Under the pieces are notes generated by a model. That model saw only the letters and a program-made list of their open reading frames with translations. It was not told where the DNA came from and made no database searches. A stretch of DNA of 64,000 nt, from assembly GCF_003014615.1 (NCBI RefSeq), contig NZ_PYGI01000021.1:26986-90985 (forward strand), written 5' to 3'. This DNA is from Marinobacterium halophilum (GTDB taxonomy: Bacteria; Pseudomonadota; Gammaproteobacteria; Pseudomonadales; Balneatricaceae). Position 1 is the first letter of the stretch. Each line of letters opens with the position of its first letter. Below are positions 25,496 to 35,146 of the stretch, piece by piece. The position numbers and the translations under genes are program-made.

Positions 25496-25521
25496 AAAGG
25501 GGGGCCTGGCTCCCCTTTTTT
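25496..25521 (+). terminator. rpsB-tsf intergenic attenuator
   Basis: AAAGGGG and CCCCTTT arms flank GGCCTGGCT and run into six T bases, an intrinsic terminator between rpsB and tsf. E. coli has a partial terminator at the same place, which lowers tsf relative to rpsB; the same is inferred here. Confidence 0.8.
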
Positions 25522-25560
25522 GAATTTGAATTTAAGCGATTAAACAAAGAGGACCGCGAC

Positions 25561-26421
25561 ATGGCGAAAATCTCTGCAGCGATGGTTAAAGAACTGCGCG
25601 AACGTACCGGCCTGGGCATGATGGAGTGCAAAAAAGCACTGGTTGAAGCTGAGGGTGATATCGAGCGTGCGATCGATGATCTGCGCAAGTCTTCCGGCAT
25701 GAAAGCCGCCAAGAAAGCTGGCCGTACTGCTGCTGATGGTGTGGTTGCCGTTAAAGTGGCCGACGACAACAGCTACGCCGTAGCCCTTGAAGTGAACTCT
25801 GAAACCGACTTTGTTGCGCGCGATGACAACTTCCTTGGCTTCGTGAACACCGTACTGGAAAAGGCGTTTGCTGCCAAAATCACTGATGTTGCTGAACTGA
25901 TGGCTGGCGAGCTGGAAACTGCTCGTGAAGCACTGGTACAGAAGATCGGCGAAAACATCAGCGTGCGTCGTTTGATGCTGGTTGAAGGTGATATGGTTGA
26001 TGCCTACGTTCACAGCACCAACCGTCTGGCTGCCATCGTTGCGCTGAACGGCGGCACTGCTGAAGTAGCCCGCGATGTTGCCATGCACGTGACTGCGGTC
26101 AACCCGCGCATCACTCGTCCGGAAGATATGCCGGAAGAAGAGCTGCTGCGTGAGAAAGAGATCATCATGGCTCAGCCGGATATGGAAGGTAAGCCGCAGG
26201 AAATCAAGGAAAAGATGGCTGGCGGTCGTATCAAGAAATTCCTGGCCGAAAACAGCCTGGTTGAGCAGGCGTTCGTCAAGAACCCTGAGCAGACTGTTGC
26301 CCAGATGACCAAAGCCGCTGGTGCTGAAGTCGTGTCTTTCATTCGCGTTGCCGTGGGTGAAGGTATCGAAGTTGAGCACAAAGACTTTGCTGCTGAAGTA
26401 GCTGAACAGCTGAAAGGCTGA
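25561..26421 (+). CDS. tsf: Elongation factor Ts
   Basis: Guanine-nucleotide exchange factor that recycles EF-Tu. The 286-residue product starts [20 protein letters not shown] with the UBA-like N-terminal domain. The [10 protein letters not shown] motif that contacts EF-Tu lies near residue 80, and the dimerisation region is in the C-terminal half. AGAGGA lies about 10 bases before ATG 25561. An in-frame upstream extension reaches into the attenuator and is not used. Confidence 0.98.
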   Translation: MAKISAAMVKELRERTGLGMMECKKALVEAEGDIERAIDDLRKSSGMKAAKKAGRTAADGVVAVKVADDNSYAVALEVNSETDFVARDDNFLGFVNTVLEKAFAAKITDVAELMAGELETAREALVQKIGENISVRRLMLVEGDMVDAYVHSTNRLAAIVALNGGTAEVARDVAMHVTAVNPRITRPEDMPEEELLREKEIIMAQPDMEGKPQEIKEKMAGGRIKKFLAENSLVEQAFVKNPEQTVAQMTKAAGAEVVSFIRVAVGEGIEVEHKDFAAEVAEQLKG

Positions 26422-26435
26422 TTCTGCTATCCTTT

Positions 26436-26463
26436 CGACTGGGCATCTTCCTGTGCCCAGTCG
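26436..26463 (+). terminator. Hairpin after tsf
   Basis: CGACTGGGCA (26436-26445) pairs perfectly with TGCCCAGTCG (26454-26463), 14 bases after the tsf stop. The following bases are only moderately T-rich, so read-through into pyrH is likely. Confidence 0.6.
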
Positions 26464-26513
26464 CCTGCTTTCCTGCTACACTTTTTGCCATTTCGTCTGT
26501 GCGGAGACAGATC

Positions 26514-27269
26514 ATGCCTGCCAATGATAAACAATCCAGATATAAGCGGTTACTGCTTAAATTGAGCGGTGAAGCCCTGATGGGTGATGAGAATTTCGGG
26601 ATTGATCCCAAGGTTCTGAACCGTATGGCGCTCGAAATCGGGCAGCTGGTGGGGATTGGCGTACAGGTCGGTATGGTGATCGGCGGGGGCAACCTGTTCC
26701 GAGGTGCGGCGCTGAGTGCTGCCGGACTGGATCGGGTTACCGGTGATCATATGGGCATGCTGGCCACCGTCATGAATGCGCTGGCGATGCGTGATGCCCT
26801 TGAGCGTTGTAACATAGCGACGCGGGTCATGTCGGCAATTCCGATGAGCGGTGTTGTTGATCAATATGACCGACGCAATGCCATGCGTTACCTGAACCAG
26901 GGTGACGTCGTAATTTTTGCTGCCGGAACCGGCAATCCTTTCTTTACCACTGATTCTGCCGCCTGCCTGCGTGGCATTGAGATCGGCGCTGACGTGGTGT
27001 TGAAGGCGACCAAGGTTGATGGCGTATATACCGCGGATCCGATGAAGGATCCGACCGCGACCCGCTACACGCACCTGAGTTTTGACGAGGTGCTGGACAA
27101 GCAGCTGGGCGTGATGGATATGACTGCGATCTGCCTGACCCGTGACCACGGCATGCCGGTACGCGTGTTCAATATGAACAAGCACGGTGCGCTGGTGAAT
27201 CTGGTGGTCGGTGGGAACGAAGGAACCTTGATTGATAGCGGTCCTGCCGCTGGAGAAAACGATGATTAA
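26514..27269 (+). CDS. pyrH: UMP kinase
   Basis: Phosphorylates UMP to UDP with ATP; bacterial hexameric amino-acid-kinase family. The 251-residue product has [14 protein letters not shown] at the N-terminus, a glycine-rich [10 protein letters not shown] near residue 55, and a [14 protein letters not shown] loop near 143. ATG 26514 follows GGAG with correct spacing; a GTG at 26499 in the same frame precedes that site and is rejected. The stop overlaps the frr start by 8 bases. Confidence 0.97.
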   Translation: MPANDKQSRYKRLLLKLSGEALMGDENFGIDPKVLNRMALEIGQLVGIGVQVGMVIGGGNLFRGAALSAAGLDRVTGDHMGMLATVMNALAMRDALERCNIATRVMSAIPMSGVVDQYDRRNAMRYLNQGDVVIFAAGTGNPFFTTDSAACLRGIEIGADVVLKATKVDGVYTADPMKDPTATRYTHLSFDEVLDKQLGVMDMTAICLTRDHGMPVRVFNMNKHGALVNLVVGGNEGTLIDSGPAAGENDD

Positions 27270-27819
27270 TGAGATTGCGAGCGATGCGGAAAGCCGCATG
27301 CGGAAAAGCATTGAGTCCCTGGTAGAGAACTTCAAGAAGATCCGTACCGGGCGTGCTCATCCGAGCATTTTGGACTCGATCACTGTTTCCTATTACGGCT
27401 CTGATGTGCCGATCCAGCAGGTTGCCAACGTGTCGGTTGAAGATGCGCGTACGCTGACGATCATCCCGTGGGAAAAGAAAGTGGCGGGTGATATCGAAAA
27501 GGCGATCATGAAGTCGGATCTGGGTTTGAACCCCAGCACCAATGGTGACGTGATTCGTGTGCCGATGCCTGCGTTGACTGAGGAAACACGTAAAACCTAC
27601 ATCCGTCAGGCGCGTAATGAAGCGGAAAACGCACGTGTGGCGATTCGTAATATTCGTCGTGACGCCAATGGTGATATCAAGAACCTGCTGAAAGACAAGG
27701 ACATCAGTGAAGATGATGGCCGTCGCGGTGAAGATATCGTGCAAAAGCTGACCGATAAGTATGTGGCCGAAGCCGATCAGCTGCTGGCTCAGAAAGAATC
27801 GGACCTGATGGAAATCTAA
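27262..27819 (+). CDS. frr: Ribosome recycling factor
   Basis: Splits post-termination ribosomes together with EF-G. It is exactly 185 residues, the E. coli length. Family signatures: [15 protein letters not shown] near residue 25 and [20 protein letters not shown] in the long helical arm. ATG 27262 lies inside the end of pyrH, implying coupling; GGAG lies 8 bases upstream. Confidence 0.98.
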   Translation: MINEIASDAESRMRKSIESLVENFKKIRTGRAHPSILDSITVSYYGSDVPIQQVANVSVEDARTLTIIPWEKKVAGDIEKAIMKSDLGLNPSTNGDVIRVPMPALTEETRKTYIRQARNEAENARVAIRNIRRDANGDIKNLLKDKDISEDDGRRGEDIVQKLTDKYVAEADQLLAQKESDLMEI

Positions 27820-27856
27820 ACTGGCAAGCAGGGCTTGGGCTCTGCGACGGATCTGC

Positions 27857-28621
27857 ATGGCTTCTGATCAGCAACTGACTATTCCTCCGGGGCGCGCATT
27901 GCCCCGCCATATCGCTATTATCATGGATGGCAATAACCGCTGGGCCAAAGAACGGCACCTGCCGGGCTTGGCGGGGCATAAGGCTGGCGTTAACAGCGTA
28001 CGTGCCGTCATCGAGTGCTGTGCCGAGCAGGGTGTTGAAGCGTTGACACTGTTTGCATTCAGCAGTGAAAACTGGAAACGCCCGGCTCTTGAAGTCAAGG
28101 GGTTGATGCAGCTGTTCATGCATGCACTGGAGCGTGAGGTGCGCAAGTTGGCGCGGCATAATATCCGTTTGCGGGTGGTAGGTGATCTCAGTCGATTCAG
28201 TCCAGAGCTGCAACAGCGTATCCGTGATGCTGAAGCCAAAACGGCCGAAAATACCGGTTTGGCGCTGAATATCGCGGCCAACTATGGTGGTCGTTGGGAT
28301 ATCGTACAGGCGGCGCAAAGCTTGGCCCGGCGCTGTGTCAGTGGTGAGCTGTCACCTGCGGATATCGATGAGGCGCTGTTTGCTGAACAGGTCTGCCTGG
28401 CAGACCTGCCTGCGCCGGATCTGTGTATTCGTACGGGCGGTGAGCAGCGGATCAGTAATTTCCTGATTTGGCAGTTTGCGTATGCCGAATTCTATTTTAC
28501 TGACGCGTACTGGCCTGACTTTGGTAAGGCCGAACTGCTGAGCGCGATGCAGTCCTTTCTGACCCGTGAGCGTCGTTTCGGGCGTACCAGTGAGCAGGTG
28601 GAGGCCGATCAGCGGTGTTGA
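27857..28621 (+). CDS. uppS: Undecaprenyl diphosphate synthase
   Basis: cis-Prenyltransferase that extends farnesyl diphosphate with isopentenyl diphosphate to the C55 lipid carrier for peptidoglycan and LPS. In the 254-residue product the catalytic Asp is in IIMDGNNRWA. FAFSSENWKRP and the diphosphate-binding DLCIRTGGEQRISNF follow. It uses isoprenoid precursors whose usual synthesis genes are missing from this block (see cdsA). It overlaps cdsA by 7 bases. Confidence 0.97.
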   Translation: MASDQQLTIPPGRALPRHIAIIMDGNNRWAKERHLPGLAGHKAGVNSVRAVIECCAEQGVEALTLFAFSSENWKRPALEVKGLMQLFMHALEREVRKLARHNIRLRVVGDLSRFSPELQQRIRDAEAKTAENTGLALNIAANYGGRWDIVQAAQSLARRCVSGELSPADIDEALFAEQVCLADLPAPDLCIRTGGEQRISNFLIWQFAYAEFYFTDAYWPDFGKAELLSAMQSFLTRERRFGRTSEQVEADQRC

Positions 28622-29418
28622 AACAACGAATATTGACGGCATTACTACTGGCGCCTCTGGCGCTGGCAGCGCTGTTTTTGCTGCCGCAGCAACCTTTCGA
28701 ATGGGTGGCGGCGGCAGTTTTTCTATATGGCGGTTGGGAGTGGGGTAACCTGTGCCGACTGCCGTCAGGCCTGCGGGCAGGTTATGTGTTGCTGTTGGGT
28801 GTCTTGATGGCGCTGGTTGGCTGGGCGGCACCATTACAACTGATTGTCATTGGATTTGCGCTGTTGTTCTGGCTGGCAGCATTGTTCATGGTCCGTGGTT
28901 ATCCTGCATCGGCAAGCTACTGTCAGCGTGGCATTGGCTTGCTGATGGGGGCGGTTGTGCTGGTGCCCTCCTGGTATGCAATGACCGCTCTGCGGGCTCA
29001 AGAGCAGGGTTTTGCGTTGTTGCTGATGCTGATGCTGCTGGTCTGGGGTGCGGATATAGGTGCCTACGCGGCGGGCAAGTCGTTTGGGCGCAATAAACTG
29101 CTACCGGCCGTCAGCCCCGGCAAAACTCGTGAAGGTCTGTTCGGCGGGTTGTCAGTCTGCGTGTTGGTGGGGCTGGGCTTTGCGGTATGGTTGGAACTAT
29201 CCTGGCTGCAGTCAGTCTATTTACTGGCGCTGTCAGTCCTGACCGGGCTGGTCTCGGTGCTGGGTGATCTGTTTGAAAGCATGCTCAAGCGCGAGCGTGG
29301 TATCAAGGATAGCGGCAAGCTGCTGCCGGGACATGGCGGCATTCTTGACCGCATCGACAGTTTGACAGCTGCGGCACCCGTCTTCTTTGCGGGCCTCTAT
29401 TTTCTTTACGGAGTCTAA
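28615..29418 (+). CDS. cdsA: Phosphatidate cytidylyltransferase
   Basis: Makes CDP-diacylglycerol from phosphatidic acid and CTP in the inner membrane, feeding all phospholipids. The 267-residue protein has about eight membrane segments and the CDS signature near the C-terminus: FESMLKRERGIKDSGKLLPG, then HGGILDRIDS. The start is GTG 28615 (TTG 28618 also possible), inside the end of uppS. rseP begins only 9 bases after its stop, where dxr (1-deoxy-D-xylulose-5-phosphate reductoisomerase) is found in most gammaproteobacteria. Confidence 0.96.
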   Translation: MLKQRILTALLLAPLALAALFLLPQQPFEWVAAAVFLYGGWEWGNLCRLPSGLRAGYVLLLGVLMALVGWAAPLQLIVIGFALLFWLAALFMVRGYPASASYCQRGIGLLMGAVVLVPSWYAMTALRAQEQGFALLLMLMLLVWGADIGAYAAGKSFGRNKLLPAVSPGKTREGLFGGLSVCVLVGLGFAVWLELSWLQSVYLLALSVLTGLVSVLGDLFESMLKRERGIKDSGKLLPGHGGILDRIDSLTAAAPVFFAGLYFLYGV

Positions 29419-29426
29419 CCACCCTT

Positions 29427-30785
29427 ATGCAACTGCTGCAGACCCTGTTGGCCACTCTGGTGGCGCTTGGCGTTCTGGTCACCATTCATGAGTGGGGCCA
29501 CTTCTGGGTGGCGCGTCGCTGCGGGGTCAAGGTGTTGCGTTTCTCGGTTGGTTTCGGCAAGCCGCTATGGATGCGTACCGCAGCGGACGGTACCGAATAC
29601 GCCGTGGCTGCCATTCCACTGGGTGGTTATGTGCGCATGCTGGATGAGCGCGAGGGCGATGTGCCTGAGGCGCTGCGTGGCCAGGCATTCAACAACAAGC
29701 CGGTGTTGCAGCGTATCGCTATTGTCGCTGCCGGCCCTGTGGTCAATCTTCTGTTTGCCGTGCTGGCTTACTGGTTCCTGTTCATGTCGGGCGTTAGCGT
29801 GGTGGTGCCGGTTGTTGGCGGGATCACGGCCGACTCGCCTGCAGCTCGGGCTGGTGTTGATAGCGGCTATGAAATACTGGAAGTCGATGGCCATTCGGTA
29901 CGTTCCTGGAGCGAGGTCAATCTGCGTTTGGCATCCCGGATTGGTGAAAGTGGTAGCGTCGAGCTGTTGATGGGAGAGCCTGCCCGCGGCTTCGCCCATA
30001 GCTATCAGGTTCCTATTGACGACTGGCGCGTAGACCTGGAGCGGCAATCACCTCTGGGTGCTCTGGGACTGGAGCCCTGGCGTCCTGACTTCCCCGCTGA
30101 AATCGGGCAGTTGCTGCCGGAGGGGGCTGCGGCGCGAGATGGTCTTCAGGTCGGCGACCGTGTGTTGAGTGTTGAGGGTGAGCCCGTCGCCAACTGGATG
30201 CATCTGGTTGCGCTGATTCAGCAGGCCCCGGAGAAAACGCTGCGCTTGGTGATCGACCGTGACGGTCGTGAACAGGCGATAACATTGACGCCCGCCGCAC
30301 GGACGACCGAAAAGGGCACCGTTGAAGGTTATATCGGTGTTGGTGTTGCGCCCGTCAGCCTTCCGGATGAGATGCAGCGCACCTTGAGCTATGGCCCGCT
30401 GGACGCCCTGGGAAATGGCTTTCATAAAACCGGTCAGATGATTGGTTTGACTCTGGACTCCATCGGCAAGATGATCGCCGGAGTGATCTCGGTAAAAAAC
30501 TTGAGTGGCCCGATAACCATTGCTAAAGTGGCGGGGGCTTCGGCAGCTTCAGGGTTGGAGTCGTTTATCAGTTTTCTGGCCTATCTCAGTATCAGTCTCG
30601 GCGTTCTCAATTTACTGCCGATCCCGATGCTGGATGGAGGACACCTGTTGTACTACGTTGTCGAGCTGGTGCGTGGACGCCCGGTGAGTGAGCAGGTGCA
30701 GATGTTCGGACTTAGAATTGGTATGGCCTTGCTATTCAGTTTGATGGCATTGGCGATCATTAATGACATTGTCCGCCTCTTCTGA
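29427..30785 (+). CDS. rseP: Site-2 zinc metalloprotease RseP
   Basis: Inner-membrane protease that cuts anti-sigma factor RseA (releasing sigma E) and clears signal-peptide remnants. In the 452 residues, HEWGH near residue 22 supplies two zinc ligands. Two periplasmic PDZ domains lie at about 115-200 and 215-290, and LLPIPMLDGGHLL near 400 contains the third ligand Asp. Four membrane segments are expected. ATG 29427 has weak spacing to GGAG. It precedes bamA, itself under sigma E control in relatives. Confidence 0.97.
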   Translation: MQLLQTLLATLVALGVLVTIHEWGHFWVARRCGVKVLRFSVGFGKPLWMRTAADGTEYAVAAIPLGGYVRMLDEREGDVPEALRGQAFNNKPVLQRIAIVAAGPVVNLLFAVLAYWFLFMSGVSVVVPVVGGITADSPAARAGVDSGYEILEVDGHSVRSWSEVNLRLASRIGESGSVELLMGEPARGFAHSYQVPIDDWRVDLERQSPLGALGLEPWRPDFPAEIGQLLPEGAAARDGLQVGDRVLSVEGEPVANWMHLVALIQQAPEKTLRLVIDRDGREQAITLTPAARTTEKGTVEGYIGVGVAPVSLPDEMQRTLSYGPLDALGNGFHKTGQMIGLTLDSIGKMIAGVISVKNLSGPITIAKVAGASAASGLESFISFLAYLSISLGVLNLLPIPMLDGGHLLYYVVELVRGRPVSEQVQMFGLRIGMALLFSLMALAIINDIVRLF

Positions 30786-30836
30786 TCTGAGCCAGTTTTC
30801 CTATCAGTCAGCAATATAAAACGTAAGAAGTACTGC

Positions 30837-33146
30837 ATGAAACGTAAGCTGGGTCTGTTTTTCGTATCGATGCTATGGATGGCGCAGGCGCAAGCTGCCG
30901 CGCTTCCGTTTGAAGTCAATGATATTCGCCTGGAGGGACTGCAGCGGGTTGAACCCGGTGTCGTGTTCCGCAATTTTCCGGTGACGGCGGGTGATCAGCT
31001 GAGTCGTCAGCAGCTGTCTGACGCCGTGCGCAACCTGTTCCGGTCTGGCTATTTTGCCGACGTGCAGGCCGAGCGTGATGGCGATGTGCTGGTGCTGAAG
31101 CTGCAGGAACGTCCCTCTGTGGCTTTGATCAACATCGACGGGAACGATGTGATCAAGGAAGAGGATCTGCTCAATGGTTTGCAACAGTCCGGTCTGCAAG
31201 AGGGGGATGTATTCCGCCGCGCCGCTCTGGACCAGATCAGTCTTGATTTGTTGCGTGTTTATACCTCTCAGGGGCGTTACGGTGCCGATATCAACACCGA
31301 AGTCGAGCCTCTATCGGGCAACCGAGTGCAACTGAATATCAATATTCAGGAAGGCCAGGTTGCGACCATTCAGCATATCAATATCGTCGGCAATACGGTG
31401 TTCAGCGATGAAGAGCTGAAAGACCTGTTCTCATTGAAGCTGCCTGACTTCTGGTCGTTCTATACCAAAAGCGATCGTTATGCCCGTGAAAAAATGACCG
31501 GTGACCTGGAGCGGCTGCGTTCCTGGTATCTGGACCGCGGGTACATCAATTTCAATATCGATTCGGCACAGGTTTCCATCACGCCTGACAAGAAACATGT
31601 CTACATCACGGTTGGCATCAGCGAAGGTGAGCAGTTCAGTGTGCGTGACGTGAGCGTAGCCGGTGAAATGGTTGTGCCGCAGGACGTACTGCAGCAGGAA
31701 GTCGAGATTGCGGCTGGAGAGATCTTCTCGCGTGAGCAGATGACCCGTAGCCAGGAACGTCTGGTGCGTTTGCTGGGTGATGAAGGCTACCTGTTTGCCA
31801 ATGTCAGCCCGGTGCCGGAAACGCATGACGACAACACCGTTTCGATCAAGTATTTCGTCGAGCCTGGTAAACGTACCTATGTGCGCAGGATTGGCATCAA
31901 GGGGAACACCCGCACGGCCGATGAAGTCATCCGTCGTGAGCTGGAGCAGATGGAAGCGGGTATCGCTTCAAGTCGTGACATCGAACGTTCCAAGACCCGT
32001 TTGGACAAGACCGGCTACTTCAAGTCGGTAAACGTCGAAACCCGTCCAGTGCCGGGAACCGATGACCAGGTCGATCTGGAATACAGTGTTGAAGAGCAGC
32101 AGTCCGGCCAGTTTACTGCCAGTGTCGGTTTCTCCCAGAATGACGGTCTGATCCTCGACCTGGGTGTGCAGCAGGATAACTTCCTCGGCAGCGGCAAGAA
32201 GGTTGGTTTCAGCATCTCCAACAGCTCGACTCGTACCGAATACAGCTTTAACTACCTGGACCCTTACTACACCGTCGATGGCGTCAGTCGCGGCTTCAAC
32301 CTGTACTTCCGTGAGCGTGACTACGAAGAGGACGATATCAGTTCCTATACCGCTGATGAAGCCGGTGGTGGTGTGACCTTTGGCTACCCGATTGACGACT
32401 ACCAGCGCCTCAACTTCAGTGGTGACATTGAATTTATCAAGCTCAATACGTTTAACGATACAGCCACCGAAGTGAAGAGCTTTATTGATGAAGAAGGTGA
32501 CAACTTCGTTAACTGGAAGCTGACGGCCGGCTGGAGTGACAACCGCCTCAACCGTGGTTTCTTCCCGACCCGTGGCTATGCCCAGGGTGCCAGTATCGAG
32601 ATGGCGGTGCCAGGCAGTGATCTGTCCTACCTGCGTGCGAACTACAGCAACAAGTGGTATCGCCCGATGGATGAAGATGAGACCTGGATTTTCAGTCTGC
32701 GTGGCCGTGCCGGTTACGGTACCAGTCTGGGCGACAACAATTATCCGTTCTTCAAGAATTACTATGCCGGTGGCCTGAAAACGGTCCGTGGCTATGCCAA
32801 TAACTCGTTGGGGCCATTGGATTCCAATGATGATCCCTTCGGTGGCAACCTGATGTTGACCGGCAGTGCCGAGCTGATCTTCCCGATGCCATTTATGGAA
32901 GACAAGAGTGCCTGGCGCAGTCTGGTATTCCTGGATGCAGGTAATGTCTACTCGACCGATTGCCTGAGCAGCCAGACCAACTGTACCGGTGACGTGGATC
33001 TGGGTGATTTGCGCTATTCGGTGGGTATGGGGGTCAGTTGGCTGACGCCGATTGGCCCGCTGTCCGTGTCGCTCGGCATGCCGCTGAACGACAAGGAAAA
33101 TGACGACACCGAAGTGTTCCAGTTTGCGCTCGGTCAGACTTTCTAA
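30837..33146 (+). CDS. bamA: Outer-membrane protein assembly factor BamA
   Basis: Essential insertase of outer-membrane beta-barrels. The 769-residue product has a signal peptide (MKRKLGLFFVSMLWMAQAQA), five POTRA domains (about 24-420) starting with FEVNDIRLEGLQRVEPG, and a 16-strand barrel ending in aromatic FALGQTF. The conserved loop-6 motif appears as TVRGYANNSLGP, with Tyr in place of the usual Phe of VRGF. It lies between rseP and skp as in relatives. Confidence 0.97.
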   Translation: MKRKLGLFFVSMLWMAQAQAAALPFEVNDIRLEGLQRVEPGVVFRNFPVTAGDQLSRQQLSDAVRNLFRSGYFADVQAERDGDVLVLKLQERPSVALINIDGNDVIKEEDLLNGLQQSGLQEGDVFRRAALDQISLDLLRVYTSQGRYGADINTEVEPLSGNRVQLNINIQEGQVATIQHINIVGNTVFSDEELKDLFSLKLPDFWSFYTKSDRYAREKMTGDLERLRSWYLDRGYINFNIDSAQVSITPDKKHVYITVGISEGEQFSVRDVSVAGEMVVPQDVLQQEVEIAAGEIFSREQMTRSQERLVRLLGDEGYLFANVSPVPETHDDNTVSIKYFVEPGKRTYVRRIGIKGNTRTADEVIRRELEQMEAGIASSRDIERSKTRLDKTGYFKSVNVETRPVPGTDDQVDLEYSVEEQQSGQFTASVGFSQNDGLILDLGVQQDNFLGSGKKVGFSISNSSTRTEYSFNYLDPYYTVDGVSRGFNLYFRERDYEEDDISSYTADEAGGGVTFGYPIDDYQRLNFSGDIEFIKLNTFNDTATEVKSFIDEEGDNFVNWKLTAGWSDNRLNRGFFPTRGYAQGASIEMAVPGSDLSYLRANYSNKWYRPMDEDETWIFSLRGRAGYGTSLGDNNYPFFKNYYAGGLKTVRGYANNSLGPLDSNDDPFGGNLMLTGSAELIFPMPFMEDKSAWRSLVFLDAGNVYSTDCLSSQTNCTGDVDLGDLRYSVGMGVSWLTPIGPLSVSLGMPLNDKENDDTEVFQFALGQTF

Positions 33147-33155
33147 GGAGATGTG

Positions 33156-33653
33156 ATGAAACGCTTAACTCGTGCCGCCGCTGTATGTGCCATGTTGTTC
33201 AGCACTCAAGTACTGGCGCAGAACGTGGCCGTGCTGGGTGTGGAGGAAGCACTGCTGACGTCCGATGCAGCGAAAAGCTTCAGGGAAGAACTGAAGAAAG
33301 AATTTGCTGACGACGAGAAGCAACTGGTTGGACTTGAGAAGCAGGCGCGTGAACTGCGCGAAAAACTGCAGAAAAATGCAGGCCTGGCATCCGAAGATGA
33401 CATCAAGCAGATGCGCCTGCAGTTTCAGAAAGCCTTCGCCGAGTACCAGCGCCGTGGTCAGGCAATGCAGCAGCAGCGTGCCGAGCGCGAGCAGGCCTTC
33501 ATAGCCGAAATGCGTCCACTTCTGGATAAGGCGATTCGTGAACTTATCGAAGCCGAGAAGTTTGATGTCGTGATCTCCAAACAGGCGACTGTCTATACTG
33601 CTGACAGTGTTGATCTGACATCGCGTGTGACCACGCTGCTGAATAAACAGTAA
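33156..33653 (+). CDS. skp: Periplasmic chaperone Skp/OmpH
   Basis: Trimeric holdase chaperone that carries unfolded outer-membrane proteins. The 165-residue product has signal peptide MKRLTRAAAVCAMLFSTQVLAQ and a long charged helical middle (about 45-120, the tentacle coiled coils, rich in Gln/Glu/Lys/Arg), between short beta segments. AAGGAG overlaps the bamA stop and is spaced for ATG 33156; the GTG three bases earlier is less likely. Confidence 0.94.
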   Translation: MKRLTRAAAVCAMLFSTQVLAQNVAVLGVEEALLTSDAAKSFREELKKEFADDEKQLVGLEKQARELREKLQKNAGLASEDDIKQMRLQFQKAFAEYQRRGQAMQQQRAEREQAFIAEMRPLLDKAIRELIEAEKFDVVISKQATVYTADSVDLTSRVTTLLNKQ

Positions 33654-33658
33654 GCACA

Positions 33659-34720
33659 ATGAATAACACCACCTGCTATACACTGGCAGAGCTGGCCGGG
33701 ATTCTGGGTGGTGAGTTGCACGGTGATCCTGCACTCCAGATCCACTCGCTGGCGACCTTGCAGTCTGCCAGTGAACAGCAGCTGTCATTCTTTGCCAATT
33801 CCCGCTACCTGCAGCAGTTGCGCCATACCCGTGCCACTGCTGTACTGCTCACGCCTGCACATTTGGCAGATTGCCCTTCGGCCGCTATTGTTCTGCCTGA
33901 TCCCTATCTTGCGTTCGCGCGTGTCAGCCAGTTGTTTGATTGGCGGGCGCCTGCAGCTCCGGGCGTGCATGCGTCAGCGGTGATTGCTGACGGTGTCGTG
34001 GTACCGGCAGATGCCCAGATTGGTGCGCATGTGGTGGTCGAAGAGGGCGTCGTGCTGGCCTCCGGGGTCGTATTGGGGCATGGCTGTGTCATCGGTGCCG
34101 GTTGTGTGATCGGTCAAGGCACGCGACTGGAAGCTAATGTGACCTTGTATCCCAATGTGCGGTTGGGTGCTGAGGTGCTGATCAACAGCGGTGCCATTCT
34201 GGGCAGTGATGGTTTCGGCTTTGCCCGGACCGCTGAAGGTTGGGAGAAAATATGCCAGCTGGGGGGCGTTGTCGTGGGTGACAACGTCGAGATCGGTGCC
34301 GGCACCACCATTGACCGTGGTGCGCTGGACGATACCCGTATTGAAGCCGGTGTGAAGCTGGATAATCAGATCCAGATTGCACATAACGTGGTTATCGGGC
34401 GTGATAGCGCGATTGCAGGCTGTACCGCCGTCGCCGGAAGCACTAAAATTGGCGCACGCTGTACGATTGCCGGAATGGCTGGTATCACCGGTCATCTTGA
34501 GATCGCAGATGATACCCATGTGACGGCGATGTCACTGGTCAGCAAGTCGATTCCCCGTGCCGGTGTTTACTCATCCGGTACCGGCCTTGAGCCACACCAG
34601 CAATGGAAGCGCAATGTGGTTCGTTTCCGTCAGCTTGATGAGCTGGCGCGCCGGGTGCGCAAACTCGAACGGGTCGTCGAACTATATTCTACAGAAGGTC
34701 AAAAACATGATGGATGTTAA
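33659..34720 (+). CDS. lpxD: UDP-3-O-(3-hydroxyacyl)glucosamine N-acyltransferase
   Basis: Third step of lipid A synthesis: adds a 3-hydroxyacyl chain from ACP to the N2 of UDP-3-O-acylglucosamine. The 353-residue product has an N-terminal uridine-binding domain (about 1-100), then a left-handed beta helix of hexapeptide repeats (about 105-300). The catalytic His is in [10 protein letters not shown], and a C-terminal helix with [13 protein letters not shown] follows. It starts 6 bases after skp and overlaps fabZ by 14 bases. Confidence 0.96.
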   Translation: MNNTTCYTLAELAGILGGELHGDPALQIHSLATLQSASEQQLSFFANSRYLQQLRHTRATAVLLTPAHLADCPSAAIVLPDPYLAFARVSQLFDWRAPAAPGVHASAVIADGVVVPADAQIGAHVVVEEGVVLASGVVLGHGCVIGAGCVIGQGTRLEANVTLYPNVRLGAEVLINSGAILGSDGFGFARTAEGWEKICQLGGVVVGDNVEIGAGTTIDRGALDDTRIEAGVKLDNQIQIAHNVVIGRDSAIAGCTAVAGSTKIGARCTIAGMAGITGHLEIADDTHVTAMSLVSKSIPRAGVYSSGTGLEPHQQWKRNVVRFRQLDELARRVRKLERVVELYSTEGQKHDGC

Positions 34721-35144
34721 AGAGATCCGGAAATATCTACCCCACCGCTACCCTTTCTTGCTGGTGGACCGGGTCTTGGCTCTGGAGCCGGGTGAGTCGA
34801 TCACCGCAATCAAGAACGTAACCGTAAACGAGCCTTTCTTTAACGGCCATTTTCCTGACCACCCCGTTATGCCGGGTGTGTTGATTGTGGAAGCGATGGC
34901 GCAGGCCGCTGGCATCCTGGGTTTCAAAACCATGGATAAAGGACCTGAAGATGGTTCCATCTATTACTTCGTGGGCGCAGACAAACTGCGTTTCAAGCGT
35001 CCGGTTGTGCCGGGAGACCAGCTGAAACTGGAAGCTCAGGTTGTGTCCGAGCGTCGTGGTATTTGGAAATTTGATGTACGTGCGAGTGTTGACGGCGAAA
35101 CGGTCAGCAGCGCGACTATTCTGTGTGCAGATAGAAAGGTGTGA
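34707..35144 (+). CDS. fabZ: 3-hydroxyacyl-ACP dehydratase FabZ
   Basis: Dehydrates 3-hydroxyacyl-ACP in fatty acid elongation and competes with LpxA/LpxD for 3-hydroxyacyl-ACP. In the 145 residues the hot-dog catalytic His is in [12 protein letters not shown] and Glu in [13 protein letters not shown] start at ATG 34707 ([17 protein letters not shown]), 9 bases after AGAAGG; the next codon is also ATG. A longer in-frame extension inside lpxD is not real FabZ sequence. Confidence 0.97.
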   Translation: MMDVKEIRKYLPHRYPFLLVDRVLALEPGESITAIKNVTVNEPFFNGHFPDHPVMPGVLIVEAMAQAAGILGFKTMDKGPEDGSIYYFVGADKLRFKRPVVPGDQLKLEAQVVSERRGIWKFDVRASVDGETVSSATILCADRKV

Positions 35145-35146
35145 CA

